Below, one piece after another: positions 36,225-48,124 of a stretch of DNA of 64,000 bases. The translations under genes were made by a program, and so were the position numbers. The notes under the pieces were generated by a model, which was given only the letters and a program-made list of their open reading frames with translations, did no database searches and was not told where the DNA came from. This stretch comes from Garcia nutans (lineage: Eukaryota; Streptophyta; Magnoliopsida; Malpighiales; Euphorbiaceae): contig CANTUV010000002.1 in NCBI GenBank assembly GCA_947685225.1, positions 3,410,001 through 3,474,000 on the forward strand. The letters are read 5' to 3'. Position 1 is the first letter of the stretch; every line of letters begins with the position of its first letter.

Positions 36225-37217
36225 TCAAAATTTACCTATTATAGACACTTGAAATAATTGAGGATATTGATGTCTCATTGTCTCTTCGCTTTCCCAAGTG
36301 GCTTCCTCTGTCGAATGATTTCTCCACAACACTTTTACTAAAGGAATACATTTATTATGCAATTCCTTTACTTCACAACCTAAGATAGCCACTGGGTCTT
36401 CTTCATAACTCAAATCTGGTTGAATTTCAATGGACTCCATTTGAACCACATGTGAAGGATCTGACATGTACTGTCTAAGCATTGATACATGAAATACGTT
36501 ATGAATCTTTGCTAATTTTAGAGGTAAAGCTAATCCATAGGCTACTGGACCTATACGCTCAAGTATCTCATTCGGTCCAACAAATCTAGGACTTAGATTC
36601 CCTTTCTTCCCAAAGTGAAGAATCTTCTTCCACTGCGATACCTTTAAGAATACCTTATCTCTCACACTATATTCAGTGTCCCTTCTTTTCAAACATGCAT
36701 ATGATTTTTGCCTATCCAATGCAATTTTTAACCGATCCTTTATAAGTTTCACTTTGTCTTCAGTTTGCCTTATGAGGTCATATCCTACAAGTTTTCTTTC
36801 ATTCAATTCCACCCAACAAAATGGAGTTCTACACTTTCTTCCATATAACGCTTCATATGGTGCCATTCCAATACTCATCTGATAACTGTTATTATAGGCA
36901 AATTCTACTAAAGGTAAGTATCTATCTCAGCTACCTTCAAACTCAATTACACAACTTCTAAGCATATCCTCAAGTACTTGTACCGCCCTTTCTGATTGAC
37001 CATCAGACTGTGGATGAAATGCAGTACTAAAATGATGTTGAGTACTCAATGCTTTTTGAAAACTCTCCCAAAATCTTAAAGTCAAATGTGGATCTCGATA
37101 TGAAATAATAGATATCGGTACTCCATGAAGCCTAACTATCTCATTAATATAAAATTCAACAAGCCTATCTAATGAGTAGTCAATCCAAATTGGAAGAAAA
37201 TGAGTCAATTTAGTTAA
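36225..37217 (-). pseudogene. pol: Chromovirus integrase C-terminal half with chromodomain
   Basis: A single frame on the minus strand has one internal TGA in place of the Trp before DRYLPLVEFAYNNSY. It begins, after the E insertion, with LTHFLPIW and continues with HPQSDGQSERAVQVLEDML, which carries the third catalytic acidic residue (E). The second, usually an SDRD motif, is here SYRDP and has lost the aspartate. PYEALYGRKCRTP and the GPY/F-like FVGPNEILERIGPVAY region follow. The last ~55 codons (PVAILGCEVKEL...KVLWRNHSTEEATWESEE) match a chromodomain of Tekay/Del type. Chromodomains tether integrase to modified histones. The stop, the lost residue and the E insertion make it inactive. Confidence 0.87.
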
Positions 37218-37222
37218 CCTAT

Positions 37223-40200
37223 TGTAGACCCTTAATTTTTGACCCAGTCCGATCCGTTATTTTTTATATAGTCCAAAATAATTTTTGTGGTATTTTAATT
37301 AAATAATATTTATTTTAGTATTTATTATTTATAATTTTTAATAAAAATAAAAATGGTGAAGTTAATAAAAAATATAAAAATAAATAATAATAATAAAAAT
37401 AATAAAAATAAAAATAAAAATAAAAATCGGCGACGAAGGTCCAATTGGCCAAGGGCAATTCACCCGTAGGAATCCGCAGGAAATTCCTGCGGTGAATTGA
37501 CTGGCCACCCAGCTAGTTCGCAATTTTCGCCCGCTCGCAGACCTCGCCAACGCTCGCAGTTTTCGCCAGCGAAAACTTCCAACGCAATTTTTTCCAAAAC
37601 CAAATTCTATTTGGCTTTGGTTTCTTTTCCTAATTAATTTTAGTTTCCTTAAACAATTAGAATTAGTCTTATAATTTTTCCTATAAATAATTCTTTAAAA
37701 CTCATAATTAAGGGATGGAACTTTGATTGCGGGATCAAAAATTGAACTTTTAAACTTGGACTATAGAAAACCCTAGCTAGAGAAGATTAGCATCAAGCAA
37801 GCAACCAACAATTCGTTAAAGGCAGCAACCTTGCCATTGTCTTTGTTCATCCAGAAAGCAACTTTTTGGTGGAACCAACTACGCAGGTTTGATCTTTAAT
37901 CATAGATTATATATTTAAGGTAGCTTTGTTTCTTTGATTAATAAGAACATGCACACAGTACTTTGATCCTTAAATATGTAGTAATTTGATCTTTGTTTCA
38001 ATAACTTAAATAGTTCCTTCTGATTCCAAAAACCCTAAAAAGTACTCTTCTGTTTCCAAAAATTTTACGAACCCTAATTTATTTCTTCTGTTTCCAAAAA
38101 ACCTTAAGAACCCTAAATTATTTCTTATGTTTCCCAAAAACCTCAAAAAACCTCAAAAATCCTAATTTATTTCTTCTGTCTCCAAAAAAAACCCTAATTC
38201 GTTTCTTTTGTTTTCAAAAAAACCCTTAAAAACCTTAAATCGTTTCTCATATTTCCAAAAACTTTAAAAAACCCTAAACTGTTTTCCTCTAACTTTTTTC
38301 CAAAATTTCCAAATATTTTCTTAAATCTCCAAATCCTAAACTTCTTTACAGTTTCTAAAAATCATAATTATTTTATAAAACTCTAAACCGTTTTCTTAAA
38401 TCCTAAACCAAATATATTTTGTAATATCCTCATTTATGCCCTAGAAGTTTTGCATATTGTTGTTGTTGTTAATGTTATATATTGGATTGAATATATGTGT
38501 TAAATTGTAAGAGAAAAGAAATTGAGAAGAGAAAGTATATGTATATGTATTTTGGGAAGAAATAGGGTTTAGAGACAAATTTATATGTTGTGTATATGTT
38601 AATATATATGACATATAAAGTGGTCAAAAGGCTTGGTCAATGTAAGAGAAGATATTTATTTGAGATTGGTAAATTACTTAATTGGGCACATATAAGACAA
38701 AAAGATAATTATGTGAATAAGGGCACTTTGGTAATTGCTTGGATAAAATCACATAGTGGATATTTAAAGAAGGTTTGACTTGTGTTTTCTTCATCATTTC
38801 TTCTTCTTCTTCTTGTTGATGGCCGGCCCTCCATAGCCAAAGAGAAAGAAAGAGACAAGTGATGGTTTTGATGATTTCAAGCTTAAATTGAAGAAAGATT
38901 AAGTGTTCAAGTGTTGATTTAAGAAGTTTTTAACTAAGGTAAGATCTTTTCTCTAATTTCTTCAATTCTTTTGAAGTGGTATGATTAAGTTGCTTATGGT
39001 ATGATTGTGAGTATTGATTTTGCTTGATAGATGAGAAGTTGGGTTGGTGTTGGTGATGGAAGAGTAAGATTGGTGTTTAGTGAAATTGTTTCTGTTTTAG
39101 GATTAGTAAAGGCTGTGACTTGTATGATTTTTAATTAATTTTAAAAAAATGTTCTTGAAGTGAATTTTTGATATGTTGTGCCTCTATGAGTCTAGAATGA
39201 CTGAAAAATATGTTGATTCGATTTTGGAATGGTTATGAGTTTAGAAAGATTATTTCCATTAGACCTGTTCCAGCAAGTACCTTAACTGGGACAGCTATAT
39301 TTCGGGATTTTTAATAAAATGTAGAAAAATCATATCCAATCGAATTTTGGATATGTTGTTGCTTAGTGAGTTTAGTATTTGAGAAAAATAATTTGGAATC
39401 ACGTTGATTGAATTTGATTTATGGAATTCACAAAGTTCAGAACTGCTGCCAGGATGCAGGGCAATTGGGGTAGTCTGGTTAGGTGAACTATTTGACCAAG
39501 ATTTTGTGTTCAGTTTGATCTGAAATTTTAAAGGGATGATTTTAAGATACAAAACTAAATTCTGTAAAAATTTTAGAATTTTTAGTCAAGTAGATTATTT
39601 TATACAATTTTTCAAAATAAGGATAAAATGGAGTTTAAAAACCAGAATGTACTATTTATGGTTAGGGTTTTAATTCTTTGTTCTTCTTGCATTGCTTTGG
39701 TTCTCCAAAGGTAGGTTGGTCCTTAAACCTAACCCTAAACACTTTAAATACACTTGAATCAATGAATGTTATAATCAATTGTTCTTTGCCCTAATTGCAT
39801 TGTTGAGATTGAACAATGTTATGTTGTGCATTGTGAATGGTAATGTGTTTCATGAGTAATGTGGAATGAAATGTTGATATTTATGAATGATGCTATGTGA
39901 AATATAATGTGATCATGGATGAGATATATATATATATATATATACTTGAATAATGAGATGTTATATTGTGAAATGAAATGTGAAGCCATTGTTATTGGCT
40001 AAGATGATGTAATTGAAAGAAAGAAGGCATGTTTGCCTAAATGTGATGAGAATTGAGAATGGAAATGAATTGTTTGTTTAATATGTTATTCAGTTTCAGA
40101 GTTCTGGATTTGGGTGGCATGCCTAAGAAATGATGAAAGGTAACAGTCTTGCCTGGTTGAGGACCTCCTCATAGGTGTTGAGTTGATGGTCCAAGAGACT

Positions 40201-42348
40201 GGGTCTGTTACACTATGAGATATATGATTTGTAACAGTCTTGCCGGGTTGAGGATCTCCTCATATGTGTTGAGTTGATGATCCAAGAGACTGGGTCTGTT
40301 ACACTATCCATGGATAGAGATACATGTATATACATTGCCTACGGGCGTGATTATTGTGACTATGAACCAAAGCAGTAACTCTGAACTCTGAATATCGTAT
40401 TAAATACTTGTTGGGCCCATAGGTGTCAAGGTTATATGAATGTCCTAAATAATGTTATGAGTTTAATGAAAAGAGATGTTGGTTATGGAGTATGATTGAT
40501 TAATGTTGAATGTGAAAAGATGTTGAAATGTGGTATGCTCATATGACTATGATTTGTGAAATGCATAATTGTGTGGTTAACTTTATATTTATGATGTTGA
40601 TCTTATCAATAACATATGTGGCATTGCATTTCATTAAAGCATACTGTTAGCATGTTTTATCTTACTAAGCCGTTGGCTTAGCGCGATAGTGTTTAATCAC
40701 GCAGGTAGTAGAGTGGATAGAGTTGAACCCGAGAGTTCATCAAGACCTAGTGAGAGTAGACCTTGAAGAATCCATTTTGGGAGCTTAAAGATCAGAGCAG
40801 ACTTGCCAATCATGTATAAATTTTATGTGTTGTAAAACTTGAGTTTTGATGTATATGAATTTGTAAATATGTAAATATTTTATAACTTCCGCTGTGTAAT
40901 ATTTAAATATGGGGGTTGTCACAAAACCTTTATTTTATGTTGTACTAGAAGTGTAAATCCTTTTTGCAGGTTGTAGTTGAGGTTACAAGGGGGATTTATT
41001 GGGAGTGTACTGAGAATGATTTTGTTTGCATTGATTTGTGTAAAATGTTTTTAAAATAAGAAAAAAACCGGTTTTGTCGACACTTGGGACTCAATTTTTA
41101 GGCGAAACTATGGCAAAAATTTTGTAAAAAAATCGGAACTAAAATTTGACTAAGTAAAATTGGTAGCAACATTAGGTTAGTGTGACGCCTCTACTCAGCT
41201 TACATATGTAGGTTGGGAAGGGGTGTTACATATTTTCCAAAATACTAAAAACCCTAATTCTCTCAAAACCAAAACAGTAAAACCCTAAGTTTTCCTAAAC
41301 CCTAATTAATTGAATTTAAAACCCCAAACTAGTTAATCCAAACCCTAAGGCCATAATCTAATAAAACTAAAATAACAATCCAGTAAACATGAATTATAAA
41401 CCTAATATCTTAAGATTCCAAAACCCTAATTCTATGATGTTATCCTTAAACCCTAATTTGATTAACCAAAAAACCTTACTACTTTCTTAAATTCATAAAA
41501 CCCTAATCCATTCCAATTTTATTAAACCTTTACAGTAGCCTAAACAAATAACAATAATAATACTAAAATTTCAAAACCCTAAATGTTAATTAAAGAACTT
41601 TAAATTGAATTAGTAAACCCTAAATTTGTACCTTTACTTGCTTTATTTAAATTTTAGATTCTATTATGTAGTTTATTATATGCTTTGATGGTTGATTTAT
41701 TTAATTTCAATGCTTGATTTATTTAATTTATCATGGATGGATGTTTTCTTTTTTGTTATTATTTATTTGTTTTAGTATTAAAATTGTAAGAGGTATATTT
41801 CCACTCTGTGGGTACCTCATTAGTTAAATATCATGTAATTCAAATTGCTTTTATATTTTGGACCAATGTAAAGGACATGTTTCTACCTTTTAGTAGGTGT
41901 CCTATTTAGTTTCGCCATGGATGATGTAAGGACATGTTTCCATCTTCAGATGGGTGTCCATTTATTTGCTTTGTTTGGACATTGCTTTGATTTCAATATA
42001 ATGATGCTTTATTTCAATTGTTGTGTGTAATATGGATAATATTGTTATATTTAAGAATTTTATAATATTAAGACCTGCAAAGGTGACCGATTCCAATGAA
42101 CCGAATGTTGTGGGGGTGCTAGGCCATTTCTCACCTTCACCACACGTACCCAACTTTTTGAACCCATTAGGGGGTTGGAAATTCCTTAGGAATCGAGTAA
42201 TCCACCCCTTTCTTTTTCTCGGCCTGTCCGGGTGGCGACTCCATTTTCTCTGGATTTAGGTCCGTGTTCTCTAAGGCCCCGAGTCTAAACAGTGTCGAAG
42301 TCACAAGAACTATTCCACCGGGAGTGGTGACAAAAATCCCCACTCATA
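37223..42348 (+). repeat. 5' LTR of element E, interrupted by solo LTR D
   Basis: About 2.3 kb once D and one TSD copy are removed. It starts TGTAGACCC and ends CTCATA (family CTCACA). The TATA box is at 37681-37689. The U3 block at 37425-37590 contains the perfect-arm palindrome CCGCAGGAAATTCCTGCGG (37474-37492). AACCCTAA-type motifs occur at 38020-38300 and 41240-41620. Confidence 0.87.
38420..41230 (+). mobile_element. Element D: solo LTR of a Tekay-like element
   Basis: 2811 bp from TGTAATATCC to GGTGTTACA, flanked by identical TATTT (38415-38419 and 41231-41235), with no internal region. It aligns in blocks with the LTR of C: the GGCCGGCC segment (38820), GTTATTCAGTTTCAGAGTT (40084), GGCATGCCTA, TTGCCTACGGGC and GGCTTAGCGCGAT (40676). 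The families differ elsewhere. A solo LTR arises by LTR-LTR recombination that deletes the interior. The 91-bp segment at 40140-40230 is tandemly repeated at 40231-40308. Confidence 0.88.
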
Positions 42349-42349
42349 G

Positions 42350-42368
42350 TGGCGACTCCACTGTGGAT
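42350..42368 (+). promoter_or_regulatory. Primer-binding site of element E (tRNA-Arg type)
   Basis: TGGCGACTCCACTGTGGAT, one base after the LTR; differs from A's site by G to T at one position. Confidence 0.82.
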
Positions 42369-43526
42369 AAGAGAATTTGATTCCGTTGGTCTATATATTA
42401 TTCTATTCTTTCTTATAATGATATTATCCATTGCATCATATTAGATTGCATCGTGTGCGTGAGTTAGGATGCCCATGTTACCCGTGTTGTGTTATGTAAG
42501 GGATACCATACTTTCACTCAAGGTATAGAGATCGAGCATGGAATAACCACTCATAGCCTCGTACCATTTGGTATATACTTGCTATGGGAACCTAAGCCTT
42601 TTAACCCAAAGACTAAAGCTCATATAATTGACCTAGTTACTTTCCTTAGGTTTTTACCCCAAATGCTTGATGTTTGACTATGGTTAATTTGTCTTGGTTT
42701 AAATCATAGCTTATTTGGTTTGCTCTTTTTCTAATATGACCTAAGTACATTGTAAGCTCAAAATAAAATTTTCTTTAAAGTCCAAAAGACCAAAGCTATT
42801 TTCAAAACTTTTCAAGATGGTCTTTGGACATAAGACTTATCTGAAAACAAATCAAAAATTCTTTTGTTCATGACCCAAATACTAAGCCCAAAATCTATCT
42901 TTTTTCTAAAACCTTTTTTTACAATGGGCTTAGAAAAAAAATTATTTTCATCCAAAAGAGCTTACAAATATTTAGGTCAATTATGAAACACCAAAAATCA
43001 ATTGTGAGCCTAGTTTATACTAAGAATAAATTAACCATGGGCTTGTTTTTGGCATGAATCATTAGTTAATTTTTCAAGTGAGAAATCTATCTATAATAAA
43101 CCTCTTAATTTAGTTTTAATCCAATATAGCATAAAAGCTACTATAGTTGGTTGAATGGATTAAAACCTAATTAATGGGAATTATTATAAACTGATTTCCA
43201 TTTTCAAAAATATAACTATTGGTTGAAACGTTCGAGGGAAATATTCAAAAACAAGGTACCCCATGTTGCTATTTTGTTAACCATATACCTAGGAAAAGAG
43301 ATTCGCCATTCTTGTGTGGATGTTATAAGGTTGGAAGGAACATCCTATTTGTCCTTGTTTGTTAATTGTTCATGCATACATGCATACATACATACATTTG
43401 CATCTCATATTATTAATCCTCTCTGGTTCACAGCCCTGGATTACGACAGTTCAAAAGCTTAATACAATTCGACCTACGTCGGAGATGAAGAATCTAGCAA
43501 CGACTATCTCTTTTTAGCCAAAAGCA
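42369..43526 (+). other. 5' leader of element E
   Basis: Homologous to A's leader. It holds the counterpart of the short A ORF (42489-42677, about 62 codons, GTG in place of ATG). The frame at 43223-43462 has no conserved partner of note. Nothing else seen. Confidence 0.55.
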
Positions 43527-44912
43527 ATGGAGTCCGAAAAAATTCAAAGAATGGTGGATGATGCCCTCAATGCCAAGATGGAAGAAATAAAAGAGGCCCT
43601 AGCTAAGACCATGAAGAACCAATTGAGGAAATCATGTCGAAGCATCTGCTAGCACTAATAAGCCAAAGGACAAAGGGAAGACTAAAGTTGGTGAAGTGGT
43701 TTTTGATGATGATAAGGTGATCATTGATGATGATGATGATTGGGCTCAATACTTCTAAGATCCTCAAGATAAAAAGAAAGAACCAAAGATTGTTGAAAGA
43801 TCAGCTATGGAGAAAACCAAAGCTTCTGATGTTGAAAAGATGATTGCTGATTTAGAAAAGAAATTTGAGAAGAAGCTGGAAACTAAAGAAATGTCCGAAG
43901 TCGACAAACTGTTTGAGCTAGATGAAGAAGTTCCATACAAGTTCAAGATGTCATCCTTTGCAAAGTTTGATGGAACTAGAAATCCCCACCTCCATGCGAA
44001 GCAATATATCACTGCCATGCAGTTTGCCCGAGCTACTAAGGCTCAAACTCTAAGGTACTTTATACTCTCATTGGATCTTGTTATCCAAAATTGGTTCAAC
44101 ACCTTAGATGATAGAACACAAAAGAGTTGGGATCTGCTATACAAGGCCTTCATCCAACAATATGGATACAAAGTTGAAATGGAAGTTACCTTAATGGAAG
44201 TTGAGTCCATTAGGCAACGGCCAAATGAGAATTTTGTGGACTATGTGAAAAGATGGAAAAATAAGGCCACTTTTCTCAAGAAAAGGCCCTATGAATTTGA
44301 TCAAATAAGGATGATTGTGAGGGGTGTTGCCTAGTCTTCGTGAAAGGATGTCTCATATACTCATCCGTGATTTCAAAGATCTCCTCCAAGCTAGTCTGCA
44401 AATCGAAGAATGGGAAAGAGAGAAGAACCTTTTTTCAACGAGAAGGAATGAGAAAGGGAACTAGCAGTCTAGAAATCAAAGCACGCAAAAAGAAGTTGGT
44501 GTTAATTCTACTAGCCAAGGAACAAAAAGGCAGTTTTTAGAATTGGAAAAATTGTTGTCTTGGGTTCTCAATAAGCTACAAAAGAAGGGATTGTTACAAC
44601 TCTTAAATCCTTGTCCTTTGCCTAACTCTCTCCCACCTAATTTCGACACTAAGGCATTTTGTCAATTTCATCAAATGCAAGGACAAGAAATGGATAGAAT
44701 GTGTGAGGTTGAGGCATGAGATCCAAAATTTGATTGATAGTGGAAAGCTGCCCGAACTCGACAAGCCTAATACCAAGAACAATCCTTTGCCGAAGTTTGG
44801 AAGAGTACCTCCACCGGCGACTTTCATGGTGGGGGAAGGATTGGAAGAAAATTTTGTTGTATCACCCTTTCAAGATGGAAAAATTAAAGATGTGAAAGGA
44901 GAAGAAGCTTAA
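43527..44912 (+). pseudogene. gag: gag of element E (Tat type), broken
   Basis: It starts at ATG (MESEKIQRMVDDALN). After about 35 codons a deletion of about 13 bp relative to B (near 43627) shifts the frame, and a TAA follows in the QYYQDPQ region (about 43756). The best-preserved part is 43807-44334, with the gag core (SWDLLYKAFIQQYGY, NENFVDYVKRW) and an intact NWFNTLDD that is interrupted by stops in A and B. An extra base near 44330 shifts the frame again. The knuckle region (about 44655-44700) is also damaged. The ORF 44703-44912 covers the C-terminal end. Confidence 0.86.
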
Positions 44913-45155
44913 CTCAACAAACTTCCCTTGGCTTGTTTGTTTTTCTTATTTTCTTTATTTGATGTTTTATGGAACAATCGTGTTTTTTAAATTTAAATTA
45001 TGTTTGTTTGAATAAATTACTTTCATCAAAAATTTTGTTGGTCTTTGTTCATTTTTGTGTTCAACCAATGAGGAATCTAGCTTGATGTTTATAAATTAGC
45101 ATATTTAGGTATCATGATTCGAATGACTTTACTAGATAAGGGAATTGCTCTATAG
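44913..45155 (+). other. Start of the element E tail
   Basis: Matches B 16620-16865; non-coding. It is cut by F. Confidence 0.65.
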
Positions 45156-45160
45156 CATTG
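45156..45160. repeat. Presumed target-site duplication of F, left copy (CATTG)
   Basis: CATTG precedes TGTGAGCGGGG. Element B shows that the uninterrupted sequence is AGCATTGAAGTTG, so the insertion point is exact; the second copy is outside the window. Confidence 0.65.
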
Positions 45161-47411
45161 TGTGAGCGGGGATTTTTGCCCCCACTCCCGGTGGAATGGT
45201 TCTTGCGACTTCGGCACTATTTAGGCTCGGGGCCTTAGAGAACACGGACCTAAGACCGGAGAAAATGGAGTCGCCACCCGAACGATCCGGGAAAAAGAAA
45301 GGGGTGTATGACTCGATTCCTAAGGAATCCCCAACCCCTTAATGGGTTTGGAAAGTTGGGTAAGTGTGGGGAAGGTGAGAAATGACCCAGCACCCCCACA
45401 ACGCCCGGTTCATTGGAACCGGCCTCCTTTACAGGTCTTAATATTATAAAATTCTTAAGTATAATAACATTATCCATATTACACACAATAATTAAAAGAA
45501 AGCATCATTAAATTAAAATCAAAGTAATGTCCAAACAAAGTAAATAAATGGATACCCATCCAAGGATGGAAACATGTCCTTACATCACATGCCTAAATAG
45601 GACACCCACCAAAAGGTAGAAACATGCCCTTTACATAGGTTCTAAAATAGAAAAGCAAATTAAATTTCATGATGTTTAACTAGTGAGGTACCCATCAAGT
45701 GGAAACATACCTCTTACAACTTTTGGAAACCTAAATTGATTGATAAAAGTAAATAGCCATTCATAATAAATAAATCATTCATCAAAGGTATTTAAATAAA
45801 AAGTAAACATCCATCCATGATAAATAAAATAAACTAAGTATTGAACTTAAATAAATTAAAGCATATAAAATAAATTAAAACATAATCAAATATAGAATTG
45901 AATAAAATAATTAAAAAGTCCAAATTATAGCTACTATTTCCATTTAAGATTCTTTATCTCATGTGTTAAGGTTTTGGAAATTTCTAAAATTAAGCTACTG
46001 TGACTTTTTATGGAATTAAAATAAATTAGGGTTTTATGTTTTAAAATATTGGTAAGACTCTTTGATTAAACAAATTAAGGTTTGAATGATGAAATCATGA
46101 AACTAGAGTTTTAAATACCTTAAAATACTTTAATTTGTGATTTTTGGTTTATTGAACTTTAAGCTACTGTGTAATTTTTGAATTTTTATGTTTTTTAATG
46201 TTTTAAAAGGATTAGGGTTCATAAAAATTATGGTTTAAGGTTTTAAAAGGATTAGGGTTCATTATTTTAGGTTTAAAAGTTGAATTTTGAATTTTAGGGT
46301 TTTAGAATTTAGGTCACGGGTAAAAGATTTGAATTAGGGTTTTAGAAATCAATTTGATAATTTTATGAAGTTTTATGAATTTAAACAAATGGATTGAAGG
46401 TTTTATAAGTAGAAAAGATGTTTTTTAAGGCTTTTTGAATGAAATAGAACCTACTTTAATATTTTAATAGAAACAGAATTTGATTTTGGTTTTGTTGAAA
46501 AATATGTTCAATGAGAGTTTTAAGATTTTTAAGAAGAAAAGATAACAATTTTAAGTATTTTTAGAAAAGAAGGTCATGTTTTAGTGTTTTAACTTTGGAA
46601 AACTAAATTAAAGTTCTAAGATTTTAACTTTTAAAAAACACAAAAACCCTAGTTTAGCTACTGTGTAAAAAATTAGAATTTAGAATTTCATACCTTCTTT
46701 TGTAAGTTGCTCCAAAAAACAATTCTTCTTGGATGAACTAGCTCCAAAGACAAGCCTTTGAAATCCCCTCCCCCCGTGATGCAGTTGTTCCAGAAAAGAT
46801 TTAAATTCAATTTCTTCTTTTCCTTCCTTGATTTGGTTTCAAACTTTCCAAACTCCCCTTGGATTTGTTCACTCTCGGCCCCCCTTATTTTCAATGTCTT
46901 TGGTCCTTATTTATAGCGGTTTAAGGTTATTTATTCCTAATTAATTAAGGTAAGTAATATTAATAAAAAAAGAAATTAAAACCTAATTGAATTAGGTTTA
47001 AAAAAATTTTGCATTGAAAAATTTTGCGCTGGCAAAAACTGCGGCAGCGGGCCAATTTTGGGCCAGTGGGTGTGTCGCCCGCAGGAAAATCCTGCGGAAA
47101 GTTATTTCGCCTGCAGGAATTTCCTGCGGGTGAAGTGCTGGGCCTACGGGCGTGCTGCCCACAGGAAATTCCTGCGGGTAAAACGCCCACGGGCCCGCAC
47201 GACTTCTTTTTGCTGCCGATTTTTTTCAGACTCCGATTTTATTTTTATTTTTATTTTTTATTTGTTTATTTTCATTTTTTATTAATAAAAATTATATACT
47301 AAGGTAAAAATTACTTAATTAAAATTATTTTGGACCAATTAGACAACAAAAATCATTTTGGGCTAAATAAAACATATTAGATCGGATTGGGTCAAAAATT
47401 AAGGGTCTACA
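45161..47411 (-). repeat. 3' LTR of element F
   Basis: 2251 bp, TGTGAGCGGGG to GGGTCTACA on the plus strand. The minus-strand TATA box CTATAAATA is at 46908-46916. The U3 block at 47010-47230 contains three CCTGCGG palindromes (47079-47097, 47110-47130, 47158-47178). Confidence 0.9.
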
Positions 47412-47424
47412 GTTTGCCCCCTGC
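47412..47424 (-). promoter_or_regulatory. Polypurine tract of element F
   Basis: Minus strand GCAGGGGGCAAAC against the LTR, identical to A and B. Confidence 0.85.
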
Positions 47425-47499
47425 TTGAATGATCTGAAACCTTAGTGAAAGAGAGTGAAAAGCAAAAAGACTTAATTTTTTGAGATGGGGACTTGTTTT

Positions 47500-48000
47500 G
47501 GGTACTTGGACCCAATTTGAGTTCTGGACTCACGGAAAAATTCTAGGTTCTGGACCTAAGGAAAATTTGGGTTCTAAACCCGGTTCGAGTTCTGGACTCA
47601 AGGATAATTCTAGGTTCTGGACCTAAGGAAAATTTGGGTTCTGGACTTGGTTCGAGTTTTGGACTCAAGAATAATTCTAGGTTCTGGACCTAAGGAAAAT
47701 TTGGGTTATGGACCCGAGAAAAAGTCTAGGTTCTGGACCCGGTTTGAGTTCTGGACTCAAGAATAATTCTAGGTTATGATCCTAAGGAAAATTTGGATTC
47801 TGGACCCGAGAAAAATTCTAGGTTCTGGATCTAAGTAAAATTTGGGTTTTGGACCCGGTTCGAGTTCTGGACTCAAGGATAATTCTAGGTTCTGGACCTA
47901 AGGAAAATCTGGGTTCTAGACTCGGTTCGAGTTCTGGACTCAAGAATAATTCTAGGTTCTGAACCTAAGGAAACTTTGGGTTCTGGACCAGAGAAAAAGT
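47500..48000. repeat. Minisatellite in the F tail (TTCTGGACC family)
   Basis: Composite repeat of AATTCTAGGTTCTGGACC, TAAGGAAAATTTGGG and GGTTCGAGTTCTGGACTC in varying order, about 67 bp per higher-order unit. Its sequence is unlike the arrays of A and B although it lies in the same place. Confidence 0.85.
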
Positions 48001-48124
48001 TTAACTAATTTTTAGGCATATGTCTTCTTATTGTCTTCTAGATGTAAAAATATTTAAATACCCACAATCATTTGAATGATTAAAATGAATAATTGAATTT
48101 TCTGTTTATTTACTGTGTAGTCAC

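Larger units (their letters stand above)
33923..37222 (-). mobile_element. Element I: Tekay-like chromovirus, 3' part
   Basis: On the minus strand this is the end of integrase with a chromodomain (36225-37217), the PPT and the 3' LTR. The remainder of the element lies to the right of E and is outside the window, because E inserted into the integrase codons preceding LTHFLPIW. The bases ACATA at 33918-33922 are the expected left TSD copy. Confidence 0.85.
37223..45160 (+). mobile_element. Element E: gag-only Tat/Ogre-family element, 5' part
   Basis: The 5' LTR (37223-42348, enlarged by solo LTR D), PBS, leader, broken gag and the start of the tail are present. F then interrupts it at 45161; the homologous B sequence reads on from AGCATTG into AAGTTGTG, showing where E continued. 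The left flank CCTAT (37218-37222) is the expected TSD; the other copy is outside the window. The right part of E must lie beyond F and H. Confidence 0.86.

Noticed and set aside
38420..41230. D as a displaced LTR of element C
   Set aside because: Only some blocks match; ends, length and other segments differ, and D has its own TSD (TATTT).
45161..47411. LTR at 45161-47411 as the 3' LTR of E
   Set aside because: It is in the opposite orientation to E's 5' LTR and is followed on the right by a PPT in minus orientation, so it is the 3' LTR of a separate element F inserted in E.
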